From: Nannocystis pusilla
GTDB lineage: Bacteria; Myxococcota_A; Polyangia; Nannocystales; Nannocystaceae
Reading direction: 5' to 3'
Length of the DNA stretch: 64,000 nt
NCBI RefSeq assembly: GCF_020073745.1
Contig: NZ_JAIRAU010000040.1
Coordinates: 62,001 to 126,000, forward strand
The position numbers and the translations under genes are program-made. The notes under the pieces are model-generated. The model had not been told where the DNA came from, did not search any database, and saw only the letters and a list, made by a program, of their open reading frames with translations. Of this stretch, positions 1-9,738 are shown piece after piece; position 1 is the first letter of the stretch; each line of letters starts with the position of its first letter.

Positions 1-1
1 C

Positions 2-1978
2 GGCCCGCGCTACCTCCCGGGCGCTCCGCTGCCAGGCCGCGATCGCGGCGCCGGAACCAGCGCCGACAACGATCGCGTCCCCGACGCCTCGCGGATCTCC
101 CCGCCGATCCTCGGCCGCGGCGTGCGTACCGGTCACGACCTCTCGATCACCGTCGACATCGACGCCGCCGCCCCGATCGACGCCTGGGCCGCGCCCGCGC
201 ACGACGTCGTCGCCTCCGCCGCCGGCAGCCGCCTCCAGGTCACCCTCGCCCGCAAGGACGAGCTCCCCAACCGCGACTTCGTCCTCCGCTACCGCAGCGC
301 CGGCGCCCAGCCGACCGCCAAGCTGTTCCTCGGGCCAGGCGAGGCCCGCGGCGGCCACTTCCTCCTCGTCGTCGATCCGCCGCGGCTCGACGTCGACGAC
401 CTCGTCGGCCGGCGCGAGCTCATCTTCGTCGTCGACGTGAGCGGCTCGATGTCCGGCCCCCCGCTCGCGCTCGCCAAGGCCGCCATGAAGGAGGCCCTCG
501 CCCGCGCCCGTCCCGTCGACACCTTCGACGTCGTCACCTTCGCCGGCAACACCCGCCGGCTGTTCGGCGCCCCGCGCCCCGCCAACGCCGAGAACCTGCG
601 CCAGGCCGCCGAATTCGTCGACGCCCTCGGCGCCGGCGGCGGCACCGAGATGCTCGCCGCCGTCGACGCCGCGCTCGACAGCCCGATCGAGGACGGCCGC
701 CACCGCTACGTCTTCCTCATGACCGACGGCTACATCGGCGAGGAGGACGCCATCGCCCGCGCCGCTCGCAGCCTCGTCGCCCGCCAGCGCGCCGCCGGCC
801 GGCGCGCCCGCGTGTTCGGCCTCGGCATCGGCGAGTCGCCCAACAGCCACCTCATCGCCACCCTCGCCGCCGCCGGCGACGGCGCCGCCCTGCACGTGCG
901 CCAGCCGGCCGACCTGACGGGCGCCGGCCAGATCATCGAGCGCACCATCGACGCCCCCGTGCTCACCGACGTCGCCCTCCAGTGGGACTCGCCTGTCCCG
1001 CGCGACCTCTCGGCCGCGCTACCACCTGACCTTTTGGCCAGCCACCCGCTCGTCGTCCACGGCCGCTACGCCGGCGCCGCGCCGACCGAGGTGCGCCTGC
1101 TCGCCCGCGTCGGCGAGCGCTCCGTCACCTTCCCGGTCGAGGTCGTGACCAGTTCCGAGTCCGCGCCCACGCTGGCGCGCCTGTGGGCCCGCGACCGGAT
1201 CGCCGCCCTCGACCTCACGCGCATGACCGCGACGTCCGCGGAGACCGAGCAGCACGCCCGCGCCGAGATCCTGCGCCTCGGCCTGCAGCACCACCTGGTC
1301 ACGCAGTTCACCAGCCTGGTCGCCGTCGACCGCTCGCGCCGCGTCGAGGGCCTCGCCGTCGAGGTCGTGCAGCCGGTCGAGCCCGTCCGCGGCATGCAGG
1401 CCGTGACCCGCACGAGCCGCATCCACAACATCCCGCTCGGCGGCACCTCGCGCGACTTCACCGCCGTCGTCGACATGTCCCCCACCCCGAGCCACGACGC
1501 CGGCGCGATCCGCCTCGGCGGCAGCACCGGCGCCGAGTCGCGCTACGTCATCGACGGCGTCCGCAGCAGCGGCGCGCAGCCCGGCTGGTCCGCCCCGGCG
1601 CCCCCGGACGCCCTCCTCCCGCCCGGCCGCGGCTTCACCCCCGTCGAGACCCACGCCCGCGCGCGGATCGGGGCCGTCCGCGGCGCCGACGAGCTCGAGG
1701 CCGAGCGCCTCCAGGGCCGCCTGCGCGGCGACGCCGAGCCGCTCGCCCGCTGCTTCGTCGACGCCGGGCGCTCGACCTACCGCCTCCACCGCAAGCTCGT
1801 CCTCGTCCTGCGCTTCACGGCGGCCGGCACCCTCGCGCGCATGGACGTGAAGGGCCGCGAGCGCCTCGCCCCCGCCATCACCGCCTGCCTGCGCCAGCGC
1901 GTCCGGCCGCTGCTCGGCGGCGCGGCCCGCCCCGGCGGCGCCGTCGAGATCGATCTCGGCGTGTGGATGCGCTTCTGA
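2..1978 (+). CDS. VIT-VWA domain protein with TonB-plug-like segment (5' end outside window)
   Basis: The reading frame is open from the first bases of the window, so the true start lies upstream. The first codons read PRYLPG...VPDASRISPP...GHDLSITVDIDAG-like, typical of the stretch after a VIT domain. A von Willebrand A domain follows, with MIDAS motif DVSGSMSG (about 436-459), GGGTEM and MTDGYIG. After the VWA part comes a segment (about 1420-1565) with NIPLGGTSRDF and STGAESRYVIDGV. This is the pattern of the plug domain of myxobacterial TonB-dependent receptors. The C-terminus (RCFVDAGRS...ITACLRQRV) resembles the AgmX/TonB C-terminal type of domain. It is probably secreted or envelope-bound, but the signal sequence is not in the window. 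Function unknown; VWA domains usually mediate metal-dependent protein binding. It converges with the kinase at 2069-3943. Confidence 0.85.
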   Translation, partial: GPRYLPGAPLPGRDRGAGTSADNDRVPDASRISPPILGRGVRTGHDLSITVDIDAAAPIDAWAAPAHDVVASAAGSRLQVTLARKDELPNRDFVLRYRSAGAQPTAKLFLGPGEARGGHFLLVVDPPRLDVDDLVGRRELIFVVDVSGSMSGPPLALAKAAMKEALARARPVDTFDVVTFAGNTRRLFGAPRPANAENLRQAAEFVDALGAGGGTEMLAAVDAALDSPIEDGRHRYVFLMTDGYIGEEDAIARAARSLVARQRAAGRRARVFGLGIGESPNSHLIATLAAAGDGAALHVRQPADLTGAGQIIERTIDAPVLTDVALQWDSPVPRDLSAALPPDLLASHPLVVHGRYAGAAPTEVRLLARVGERSVTFPVEVVTSSESAPTLARLWARDRIAALDLTRMTATSAETEQHARAEILRLGLQHHLVTQFTSLVAVDRSRRVEGLAVEVVQPVEPVRGMQAVTRTSRIHNIPLGGTSRDFTAVVDMSPTPSHDAGAIRLGGSTGAESRYVIDGVRSSGAQPGWSAPAPPDALLPPGRGFTPVETHARARIGAVRGADELEAERLQGRLRGDAEPLARCFVDAGRSTYRLHRKLVLVLRFTAAGTLARMDVKGRERLAPAITACLRQRVRPLLGGAARPGGAVEIDLGVWMRF

Positions 1979-2068
1979 CATGCTCGAAGGGACATGCCCT
2001 CTCGAATATGTCCCTTCAGCCCTATTCTTCGCACCATTGGACATGCCCCGAAGGACATGTCCGTGCGC
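1979..2068. repeat. Palindromic repeat cluster between converging genes
   Basis: The gap between the two converging genes consists almost wholly of copies of the GGACATG / CATGTCC repeat. GAAGGGACAT (1986-1995) and ATGTCCCTTC (2008-2017) form a perfect 10-bp stem with a 12-nt loop, 8 nt after the stop codon. A perfect GGACATGTCC palindrome lies at 2053-2062. The hairpin could act as a bidirectional terminator, though no U-tract follows. Confidence 0.8.
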
Positions 2069-3943
2069 TCACTTCTTGTTCTCGGCCTTGAGCTGCTGCT
2101 TGGCCTCGTCGAGCGCCTTCCGCACGTCCTTGTCGTTCGAGCGCAGCTTGCTGGCCGCCGCGTAGGCGTCGACCGCCTCCTGCCAGCGGGCCTTGGCGGC
2201 CATCACCTGGCCCTTGAGCACCAGCGCGTCGAAGCCCGGCTTGACGCCGAGCTTGTCGAACTCCTCGACCAGCGGCAGGAGCTCGTCCCACGCCTTCATC
2301 AGCCGCAGGATCTTGCCCTCGCCGACCAGCGCCTCGGCCAGCAGCTCCTTCACCCCCGGGGCGTCGGGCGCCAGCGCCTGGATGCAGCGGAACGTCTGGC
2401 CGGCGTCGTGGAAGCGCTTCTCGGCCATCGCCGTCCTGCCCGACTCGATCGCCGCCGCCGGCATCTTCTGGGTCAGGCGCTCGATCGCCTCGTGCTTCGG
2501 GTCGATCTCCTTGAGCGCCGCCAGGTAGTCGCGCAGGCACTCGCCCGGCGGCGAGCAGAAGCGGCCCTCGCTGAGCGCCAGGTCGGCGCGCCCGGCCAGC
2601 ACCAGCGGGTCGCCGACGTTCTCGACCGCCTGCGGGACCGAGAGGTCGATCGGCTTCGGCGGCTCGGGCGGCGTCGAGTCGTCGACGTCCGGGGTCACGA
2701 TGTCCGGCGGCGGCGGCTCCTCCGGCGGCGTCTTGGCGGCGCCGAACATCTGCGGCCCGAACAGCACCAGCACCACCGCGATCGAGCCGGCGCCGACCAG
2801 CCACAGCCACGCGTGCGGGTGCTCCTTGGGCTGCACCTGGATCGTGCGCGTCTCCATCGTCGGCCGCGGCGCGCTCATCGACGCGCTGGCCAGCATCATC
2901 GCCGGGTTGGAGACCGCCGCGATCGGATCGGGGGGCGGCACCAGGGCGCCCGAGCTCATCGACATCGCGGCTGCCCTTTCGGCCCTGTCCGAATCGCCAG
3001 CCGAGCGAGCGGGCCGCGGCGCCGCCGGGGCGTCGAGCGAGCGCAGCAGATCGACCTCGAGCACGCGCATCGAGCGGACCCGGTTCTCGGGCCGCGGCGC
3101 CAGGCAACGGGCCACCAGGTCGGCCAGCGCCGCCGGCACGTCGCGCACCAGTTCGTCGACGCGCGGGGCCTCCTGCCGGCCCTTCTTCATCATGATGTCG
3201 TAGTCGTTGCGGCCGGTGTACGGCAGCCGCCCGGTCAGCATCTCGAACAGCACCGTGCCGAGCGCGTAGATGTCCGAGACCGGGTCGGCCTCCTCGCCCG
3301 CCGCCTGCTCCGGCGCCATGTAGGCCGTCGACCCCACCAGCTTCTCGATCGTCGACACGCCCGAGCGTTCGCTGTCGACGTGCGAGCACACCCCGAAGTC
3401 GAGCACCTTGACGACGTCGAGCTCGCCGTCCTGCGTGACGAGCACGATGTTGCTCGGCTTGAGGTCGCGGTGGATGATGCCCATGTCGTGCGCGGTACCC
3501 AGCGCGCGGCAGACCTGGCTGGCGATGTGCACCGCGCGGCCGGCGGAGATCCGGCGCTCCTCCTCGATGACGTTGCGCAGGTTCTGCCCGTCGAGCAGCT
3601 GCATCACCGAGTACACGCCGCCGTCGTCGAGCTTGCCGGTGCCGAACACCTCGATGATGTTGGGGTGTTGCAGCACCTGCGCCGCCTCGGCGTCGCGCAG
3701 GAAGCGATCGCGGATCTCGGGGTCACGCGCGTAGATCTCGGGCAAGATCCGCAACGCGCACGGCACCCCGCGCTCCGTGTCGCGGGCCCGGTACAGCGCC
3801 CCCATGTCGTCGAAGGACAACAGCTCCTCGACCCGGTAGCGCTGCGCGATCATCGTGCCCCAGCGCTGCTCCGCGGCTTCGCGCGGCGACAAGATCAGCC
3901 TGTTGGGGTTGCTGAGAAGCCCGTCGTTCTCGATATCGGCCAT
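2069..3943 (-). CDS. Ser/Thr protein kinase-like protein with altered ATP-binding site, membrane anchored
   Basis: 624 aa. The N-terminal two fifths is a Hanks-type kinase domain, then a Pro-rich linker, one transmembrane helix (about residues 375-395) and an extracytoplasmic TPR-like helical domain rich in Ala and Lys. The catalytic loop HRDLKPSN (158-165) and DFG (182-184) are intact, as is the APE-like MAPEQ. The glycine-rich loop is not: it reads LLSFDDMGALY where LGxGGMGxVY is expected, and the VAIK lysine is Arg65 (CALRIL). The other kinases in the window keep both. It may therefore be a pseudokinase or a kinase with weak, unusual ATP binding. No kinase partner gene is adjacent. The start ATG at 3943 fits the kinase-domain N-terminus. 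Confidence 0.85.
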   Translation of the reverse strand: MADIENDGLLSNPNRLILSPREAAEQRWGTMIAQRYRVEELLSFDDMGALYRARDTERGVPCALRILPEIYARDPEIRDRFLRDAEAAQVLQHPNIIEVFGTGKLDDGGVYSVMQLLDGQNLRNVIEEERRISAGRAVHIASQVCRALGTAHDMGIIHRDLKPSNIVLVTQDGELDVVKVLDFGVCSHVDSERSGVSTIEKLVGSTAYMAPEQAAGEEADPVSDIYALGTVLFEMLTGRLPYTGRNDYDIMMKKGRQEAPRVDELVRDVPAALADLVARCLAPRPENRVRSMRVLEVDLLRSLDAPAAPRPARSAGDSDRAERAAAMSMSSGALVPPPDPIAAVSNPAMMLASASMSAPRPTMETRTIQVQPKEHPHAWLWLVGAGSIAVVLVLFGPQMFGAAKTPPEEPPPPDIVTPDVDDSTPPEPPKPIDLSVPQAVENVGDPLVLAGRADLALSEGRFCSPPGECLRDYLAALKEIDPKHEAIERLTQKMPAAAIESGRTAMAEKRFHDAGQTFRCIQALAPDAPGVKELLAEALVGEGKILRLMKAWDELLPLVEEFDKLGVKPGFDALVLKGQVMAAKARWQEAVDAYAAASKLRSNDKDVRKALDEAKQQLKAENKK

Positions 3944-4129
3944 GATTCGAACTTGTCCCGGCGCGCCGGGCCCCCAAGGCTAACGCGAGCCGGTCACACC
4001 CTCAAATTTGTGCCCCCGCGCAAATTCAGGCAGCGCGCGCTGCAAACTGCTTCTTCACCCGACACCGCGAGCGAATTGCCGGGCCCACATGTCCGCGAAG
4101 AGCTCCCGCGCGACCCGCCGGACCCGAGT

Positions 4130-5443
4130 TTACGGCGAGTCGTCGACTTCGATGCGCCCCGTCCACGGGCCGGCGTCGTCGCCGGGAATTGTCACCTGCC
4201 CGCGTTGTGAACGCAGCCCGCGCACCCTCACTCCGACGGTGTACGTCCCCGGCAGCACGTCCCCCGCGCCGACGGTCCCGTCCGAACTCGTGCGCGCGCC
4301 GGCGAAGGGTCCGCCGTCGACCACCGCGCCGCTCACCGGCTCGTCGGTCCCGCGCCGCACCACCGCGAGCGTCACGGCGCGACCGGGCGCCGGCACGCTC
4401 CCGACCAGCGCCACCGCCTCTCCGGCCACGTGTCCGCCGGAATTCGCCAATTCGACCCCGTCCTGGACCACGCGCAGGTCGTAGCTGCCCTCGCCGAGCT
4501 CGCCCAGGCTGAACTGCCCGTCCTCGACCCGCGCCTGATGGACCTCGTAGCCCCGCGCGTGCGCCCGCGCCAGCACCCGCGCGCGCGGATAGGGCCGCCC
4601 CTCCGCGTCGCGCACCGTCCCGTGGAGCGGCGCCAGCGGCGGCGCCAGCACGATCTGCCAGCCCTCCTCGTCGTCGACCGACACCTCTTTCTCGGTCGAG
4701 CGAAAGCCCGGCGCCCGGGCGATCAGCATCAGCGACGCGTACGTCGGCACGTCGCGCGCGTCCCCGGGCTCGCAGCGGCCGCTCGCCTCGCCGCACGGGT
4801 CGCACGGCGGCTTCTCCACCCGCGCGAAGCTGAAGAAGCCCTCGCCGTCGCTGACCGTGTTGCGCGAGGTGAACGGGGGCAGCGCCCCCGGGTCGTCGTC
4901 GTCGCCGCGGCGGACCCAGACCTGCGCGCCCGCCACCGCGTGGCCCTCGCCGTCGCTGACCGAGCCGACCACCCGCTCGAGCGCCTGCGCGACCAGCGTC
5001 ACCGCCGGCCGATTCGGCTCGAGCACCCACGGATCGCGCGGCACCAGCGTCGGGTGCCGCAGCTCCGCGCACACGATCCCCCGGCAGCCCGGCCCGCTGA
5101 ACTCGCCCTCGGCGCCGACCTCGACCACTCCGCCCTCGATCGGCGCGCTGTGGTCCGTCCCGCTCGCCAGGCAGTGCAGGATGACCCGCCCGTCGCTCAC
5201 CGGGCTGCCGTCGCGGTCGACGATCCGCGCGCGCACCACCCCCACGCCGCTGCGGTCGACATCGGCCCGGCGCGCCACCCCGTACGCCGGCGCGCCGGCC
5301 TCGACCGCCGCGGTCACCTGCGTCGCCGCCCCCTTGCTCTTGCGCCCCCCCGGCCGCGACGGCGTGCGCGCGTCCGTCTTCAGCCAGACCGCCAGCGCCG
5401 CCACCAGGGCCAGCAGCGCCGCCACCACCGCGATCCGCCTCAT
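4130..5443 (-). CDS. Membrane-anchored carboxypeptidase-regulatory-like repeat protein
   Basis: 437 aa. An uncleaved signal-anchor at the N-terminus (MRRIAVVAALLALVAALAVW) is followed by several Ig-like / carboxypeptidase-regulatory-like beta modules. These carry motifs such as VSDGEGHAVAGAQVWV, VRDAEGRPYPRARVLA and SSDGTVGAGDVLPGTYTVGV. Such modules are common in extracytoplasmic surface proteins of myxobacteria. The start ATG overlaps the stop of the upstream mutase gene by 4 nt (ATGA at 5440-5443), so the two are probably translationally coupled. No enzyme active site is seen. Function unknown. Confidence 0.8.
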   Translation of the reverse strand: MRRIAVVAALLALVAALAVWLKTDARTPSRPGGRKSKGAATQVTAAVEAGAPAYGVARRADVDRSGVGVVRARIVDRDGSPVSDGRVILHCLASGTDHSAPIEGGVVEVGAEGEFSGPGCRGIVCAELRHPTLVPRDPWVLEPNRPAVTLVAQALERVVGSVSDGEGHAVAGAQVWVRRGDDDDPGALPPFTSRNTVSDGEGFFSFARVEKPPCDPCGEASGRCEPGDARDVPTYASLMLIARAPGFRSTEKEVSVDDEEGWQIVLAPPLAPLHGTVRDAEGRPYPRARVLARAHARGYEVHQARVEDGQFSLGELGEGSYDLRVVQDGVELANSGGHVAGEAVALVGSVPAPGRAVTLAVVRRGTDEPVSGAVVDGGPFAGARTSSDGTVGAGDVLPGTYTVGVRVRGLRSQRGQVTIPGDDAGPWTGRIEVDDSP

Positions 5444-7242
5444 GAAGCCGAACCCAGCCAGGGCCGCATCGTCGCCTCGATCTGCGCGTGCGCGTCGGCC
5501 AGCACCGCCTCGACCACCCCGTCGATCTGCGACACCACCGCCGGCAGCGCCGCCGGCTCGATCCCGGGCGCGCTGCGGGCGAGCCCGTAGATCTTCAGCT
5601 TCGGCTCCGTCCCGCTCGGGCGCAGCACCAGCCGGCATTTCTTGCCGCCCTCGCCCTCGAGCTCGAGGCTCAGCACGTCCCCGGGCAGGTCGCGCGTCGG
5701 CGAGCCGGTGTGGCGCGGCTGCAGCCGGTCTTCGAAGCGGCGCGTCGTCAAACCGGCGAAGCCTGCGGGCGGCGACGTCCGCCACGCCTGCATCAGCGCC
5801 GCGATCGCCTGCCGTCCGGCCAGCCCTGGCGCCATGTAGTTGAGCGTCTTCTCGCGGTGGTAGCCGAACCGGCACCAGATCGCGTCGAGCACGTCGAGCA
5901 GCGTCTCGCCGCGCAGCTTGGCCAGCGCCGCCGCCTCGGCCAGCAGCAGCGCCGCGATCGACCCGTCCTTGTCGCGGATCTCGTCGCCGCGGAGGTACCC
6001 GTGGCTCTCCTCGCACGCGAACACCACCGTGCGCTCCGGGTGCTCGGCCGCCATGCCGGCGTGGTGCTTGAACCCGACCAGCAGATCGTCGACGACCGTC
6101 AGCCCGCGGGCCGTCGCCATCGTCGCGATCAGCGGCGTCGTCACCAGCGTCGTCAGCACCCACCCGTTGTCGGCGATCGTCGCGTGGGCGAGCACGTGGT
6201 CGAGCATCAGCACCCCGAGGCGGTTGCCGTCGAGGGGCACGAATTTGCCGTCGCGCCCGCGCACGCACGCGCCGAGACGGTCGGCGTCGGGGTCGGTCGC
6301 CAGCACCAGCTGCGCACCTGTCTCTTCGGCCAGGGCGATCGCCATCGCCATCGACTCCGGCGCCTCCGGGTTGGCCGAGCGGACCGTCGAGAAGCGGCCG
6401 CCGTCGGGGTCGCACTGGCGCTCGACCGGCAGCACCTCGATCTTGCGGGCGCGCAGGGCCGGCAGCACGCTCGTGTGTCCGACCCCGTGCAGCGGCGTGA
6501 ACGCCACCCGCAGCCCCGCGGCCGACAGGTCGCCGGGCGCGACCCCCTGCGCCAGCACGTAGGCGTGATAGGCCGGGTCGGCCTCGGAGACCACCCGCTC
6601 GGGCGAGAGCACGTGGATCTGCTTGCGCTGCTCCTCTTGCAGCTCCGGCAGCTCGGTCACCGACAGGATCGCGCGCATCAACGCCGCGTCGCGCTCGCCC
6701 AGCACCTGCGCGCCGTCGGGCCCGTAGATCTTGATGCCGTTGTCCTCCGGCGGGTTGTGACTGGCGCTGATGACCACGCCGGCCCCGCAGCCGAGGCGGC
6801 GGACCAGGAACGACAGCTCGGGGGTCGGCCGCGGCGAGTCGAGCAGCACCACCGTCATCCCGCCGGCTGCGCACTGCTCGGCCACCGTGAACGCGAAGTC
6901 CCGCGAGTGCGTGCGCGTGTCGTACACGACAGCCACCTGGGGCGTGTCGCCGGCCGCGCGCATCGCCTGCACCAGGCCTTGCGCCGTTTCGCGCACCACT
7001 ACCTTATTAAAGCGGTTGGGACCGGGCCCGACCTTGCCGCGGCGGCCGCCGGTGCCGATCGGGAGCACCTGGGAGAAGGCGTCCAGGATCTCCGCCTGCG
7101 CGGTGGCCGACCCGGCCTCGGCGGCGCTCACCAGCGCCTGCAGCGCCTCGCGTTCCGACGCGAAACGGGCCTCGGAGAGCCAGTGGGACAGGGTGCGCTC
7201 GACATCGGCGGGGAGGCGGAGGGCGCTGGGGTTCGCGGTCAC
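5440..7242 (-). CDS. Phosphoglucomutase / phosphomannomutase family enzyme
   Basis: 600 aa, the length of the phosphoglucomutase-2-like alpha-D-phosphohexomutases. The phosphoserine loop SASHNPPEDNGIK, the metal-binding DPDADR and a C-terminal sugar-phosphate loop (RPSGTEPKLKIYG) are all present, so the enzyme should be active. It would interconvert hexose 1- and 6-phosphates in the cytoplasm, feeding glycogen, trehalose or cell-surface polysaccharide synthesis; the exact sugar cannot be told. The N-terminus has about 70 extra helical residues before the GTGGRRGKVGPG motif, as in the PGM2 subgroup. It overlaps the downstream surface-protein gene by 4 nt. Confidence 0.92.
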   Translation of the reverse strand: MTANPSALRLPADVERTLSHWLSEARFASEREALQALVSAAEAGSATAQAEILDAFSQVLPIGTGGRRGKVGPGPNRFNKVVVRETAQGLVQAMRAAGDTPQVAVVYDTRTHSRDFAFTVAEQCAAGGMTVVLLDSPRPTPELSFLVRRLGCGAGVVISASHNPPEDNGIKIYGPDGAQVLGERDAALMRAILSVTELPELQEEQRKQIHVLSPERVVSEADPAYHAYVLAQGVAPGDLSAAGLRVAFTPLHGVGHTSVLPALRARKIEVLPVERQCDPDGGRFSTVRSANPEAPESMAMAIALAEETGAQLVLATDPDADRLGACVRGRDGKFVPLDGNRLGVLMLDHVLAHATIADNGWVLTTLVTTPLIATMATARGLTVVDDLLVGFKHHAGMAAEHPERTVVFACEESHGYLRGDEIRDKDGSIAALLLAEAAALAKLRGETLLDVLDAIWCRFGYHREKTLNYMAPGLAGRQAIAALMQAWRTSPPAGFAGLTTRRFEDRLQPRHTGSPTRDLPGDVLSLELEGEGGKKCRLVLRPSGTEPKLKIYGLARSAPGIEPAALPAVVSQIDGVVEAVLADAHAQIEATMRPWLGSAS

Positions 7243-7356
7243 GGGCGGATCTTACCTCAGCGACATGCACGCCAGTGAAATCATCTGCGCCGCGCCTACG
7301 TTTTGTGGAACACTCAAAGGCTGCCGGTTGTCCGGGCCACAACGCAAGGCGGGTTT

Positions 7357-9708
7357 ATGGCGAACCAGGATCCTCGTACACCTTCACGACCGACCGGGAC
7401 CTCGAGCCCGACCCGGTCCCTCTCTCAACGACTTCGACCCTTCCTCCGCCGCGACCTCCGGTCGCGCACCGCCTCGGCCCTGGTCGCCGCGACCCTGATC
7501 AGCGGCCTTACGTGGCTCGGGACCTCCGCCCTGACGCGCATGGACAGCCCCGCCGCCCAGGACGTGCGCGTGGCCGTCGGCCTCGAGGACGCCTGGGCCG
7601 TGTGCGACGGCCCGCAGATGCCGCGCTGCAGCTTCGACGACCGCGAGCAGGCCGTGGTCGACCGCGAGTTCGCCGCCCAGCAGCGCGTGCGGGTCGCCGT
7701 GTTGACCGAGCTGCGGGCCCGCGTCGACCAGACCATCCGCAACTTCGACCGCGCCGCCGCGATCCTCAAGCGCGAGGCCGTCGACCTGCGCGGCGACCTC
7801 CTCGGCGGGCGCAGCGACCTGCACGAGCTGTTGCTCAGCACCGTCGATCTCCGCCCCCTCACCACCCGCGACGAGGACCTCGCCCGCACCGCCGCGATCC
7901 AGGCCGCCGCCTTCGCCGTCGACGTCGAGAACGGCAAGCTCGGCGACCCGGCCGGCCCGCTCCTGCGCGAGATCGAGGCCCAGCGCCGCCAGCTCACCAC
8001 CCTCGCCGCCCGCATCGACCGCCTCGAGCGGCGCGACGGCGCGGTGGCCATCGACACCAACGGCACCGATCGCCAGGCCCTGTGGGCCGACCTCTTCAAC
8101 AACGATCCTTACGGCGACGGCGGTCAGCTGGCCGGCTGGGTGCTCAGCTCGGGCGGCCTGCCGCACATCTCCAACACCCTCGCCAACCTCGCCCAGGGCG
8201 ACCTGCGCACCCTCGCCGAGGCCGTCTTCAACCCCAGCGCCGCCTTGTGGCAGGGCGGGCTCGTCGACCCGATCGCCGAGTTCACCGCCCTGCAGAAGCC
8301 CTCGGTCCGCTACCGTTCGCCGGTCTCCGACACCCAGCGCGGCCAGCTGATCGGCTCGGTGCTGTTCGGCTTCGCCGCCTTCATGCTCTTGCTCGTCGGC
8401 CCGGTCGTCACCGCCACGCACACCGCCCGCGAGCGCGAGGCCGGCACCTTGCCGGTCCTGCGCATGACCGGCCTGTCGGCGGGAGACCTCGCCCTCGCCA
8501 TGTCGGTCGGGCCCAACGTGTTCGCCATGGTCGCCGGCGCCTTGCTGCTGCTGCCCGCGCTCGCCCTGCTCGGCCTCACCGTCGGCGTCGGCCCGCTGCT
8601 GCTCCCGCTCGGCCTGCTCGTCCTCTTCACCGGCGCCACGCACCTCACCGCGATCGGCCTCGGCGACGCGCTCGGCCAGCGGGTCAACGCCCTGCTCGTC
8701 GGCGCCTTGATGGCCGTCGGCATCGCCGGCGCCGGCCTCTTCGGCACCGCCCTCGTCGGCGCCAACATCGCCAGCGCCGGCCTCCTGCTCGGGCCGCTGC
8801 CTGCGGTCCTCGGCGGGATCCTCGGCTTCACCGGCCTGCCCGGCTCGGCCGATCTCGTCACCGCCGGCGACCCCGAGCTCGGCTCCTCCTTCCTCGCCTA
8901 CGCCGTCGGCACCCAGGTCATGCTCGCCACGATCTGCCTGTTCAGCTGGCGCCGCCGCGTCGAGCAGGCCTGGGCCCCGCTGTTCCGGCCGGCCGAGGGC
9001 ATCGCGCTCGCGCTCGCGTGCGTCGGTTGCTCGGGCCTCACGCTGCTCGACCTCTCGTCGCGCACCAACACCCAGACCTTCGACGGCCTCAACCTCGTCA
9101 CCTTCCTCGCCAGCGCCTTCCTCCTGCCCGTCCTGGGCTGGTTGCTGGTCGCCAGCCTGCGTCGTCCGGCCCGGGCGCACGCCGTCCCGAGCCACGTCGA
9201 GGCCCGCGGCGCCTTCATGCGCTTCCAGGGCGTCCTCGCCGTCGCCATGCTGGTCGTCGGCTTCGCCTACAGCGCCGTGATGCAGCGCAACGGCCTCGCC
9301 GGCGAGCAGAGCGAGATCATGTACGCCACGCTGACGCAGGTCCTGCTGATCGCCGAGACCGCCGTCGCCACCCTGCTGCTCGCCTCGCGCAAGCGCGAGG
9401 GCAAGCTCGGCATCGCCATGATGGGCGGCGCGCTGCTCCTCCTGCAGATCGTGTTCGCCGTGCTGGTCTACCGCCTCGAGGTCGACCACGTCGCCCTCAC
9501 CCACAGCGCCGGCATGCCGTTCCTCTACGGCATGAACGCCTCGCCCTACTGGATCGCCCTCATGATCCTCACCTGGGGCGCCGGCTTCGGCCTCATCCTC
9601 ACCGCCCTGCTGCGTGAGCGCGACCAGGCGCGGGCTGCCGCGGCCGACGCCGACGAGCAGGCGGACGAGGACGCCGAGGACGAGCGCCGCGGTCGCTGGC
9701 TGCACTGA
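7357..9708 (+). CDS. ABC-2-type permease-like polytopic membrane protein
   Basis: 783 aa from the ATG at 7357; an in-frame codon at 7303 would add 18 unlikely residues. One transmembrane helix lies near residue 60. A long, probably extracytoplasmic, helical region follows (about residues 80-330), then about a dozen hydrophobic segments. The motif THTAREREAGTLPVLRMTGL matches the cytoplasmic signature of ABC-2 permeases (ERExGTLExL). No ATPase gene lies next to it, so either the partner is elsewhere or this is an orphan permease. The Ala/Glu/Asp-rich C-terminus is cytoplasmic. A stem-loop follows the stop codon. Confidence 0.75.
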   Translation: MANQDPRTPSRPTGTSSPTRSLSQRLRPFLRRDLRSRTASALVAATLISGLTWLGTSALTRMDSPAAQDVRVAVGLEDAWAVCDGPQMPRCSFDDREQAVVDREFAAQQRVRVAVLTELRARVDQTIRNFDRAAAILKREAVDLRGDLLGGRSDLHELLLSTVDLRPLTTRDEDLARTAAIQAAAFAVDVENGKLGDPAGPLLREIEAQRRQLTTLAARIDRLERRDGAVAIDTNGTDRQALWADLFNNDPYGDGGQLAGWVLSSGGLPHISNTLANLAQGDLRTLAEAVFNPSAALWQGGLVDPIAEFTALQKPSVRYRSPVSDTQRGQLIGSVLFGFAAFMLLLVGPVVTATHTAREREAGTLPVLRMTGLSAGDLALAMSVGPNVFAMVAGALLLLPALALLGLTVGVGPLLLPLGLLVLFTGATHLTAIGLGDALGQRVNALLVGALMAVGIAGAGLFGTALVGANIASAGLLLGPLPAVLGGILGFTGLPGSADLVTAGDPELGSSFLAYAVGTQVMLATICLFSWRRRVEQAWAPLFRPAEGIALALACVGCSGLTLLDLSSRTNTQTFDGLNLVTFLASAFLLPVLGWLLVASLRRPARAHAVPSHVEARGAFMRFQGVLAVAMLVVGFAYSAVMQRNGLAGEQSEIMYATLTQVLLIAETAVATLLLASRKREGKLGIAMMGGALLLLQIVFAVLVYRLEVDHVALTHSAGMPFLYGMNASPYWIALMILTWGAGFGLILTALLRERDQARAAAADADEQADEDAEDERRGRWLH

Positions 9709-9717
9709 GTCTCTCGC

Positions 9718-9738
9718 GCCGCGGACTCGCTCCGCGGC
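9718..9738 (+). terminator. Stem-loop after the ABC-2-like gene
   Basis: GCCGCGGA (9718-9725) pairs perfectly with TCCGCGGC (9731-9738) around a 5-nt loop, 9 nt after the stop codon. There is no clear T-tract, so it may be a weak or factor-assisted terminator. It is unrelated to the GGACATGTCC repeat family. Confidence 0.5.
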
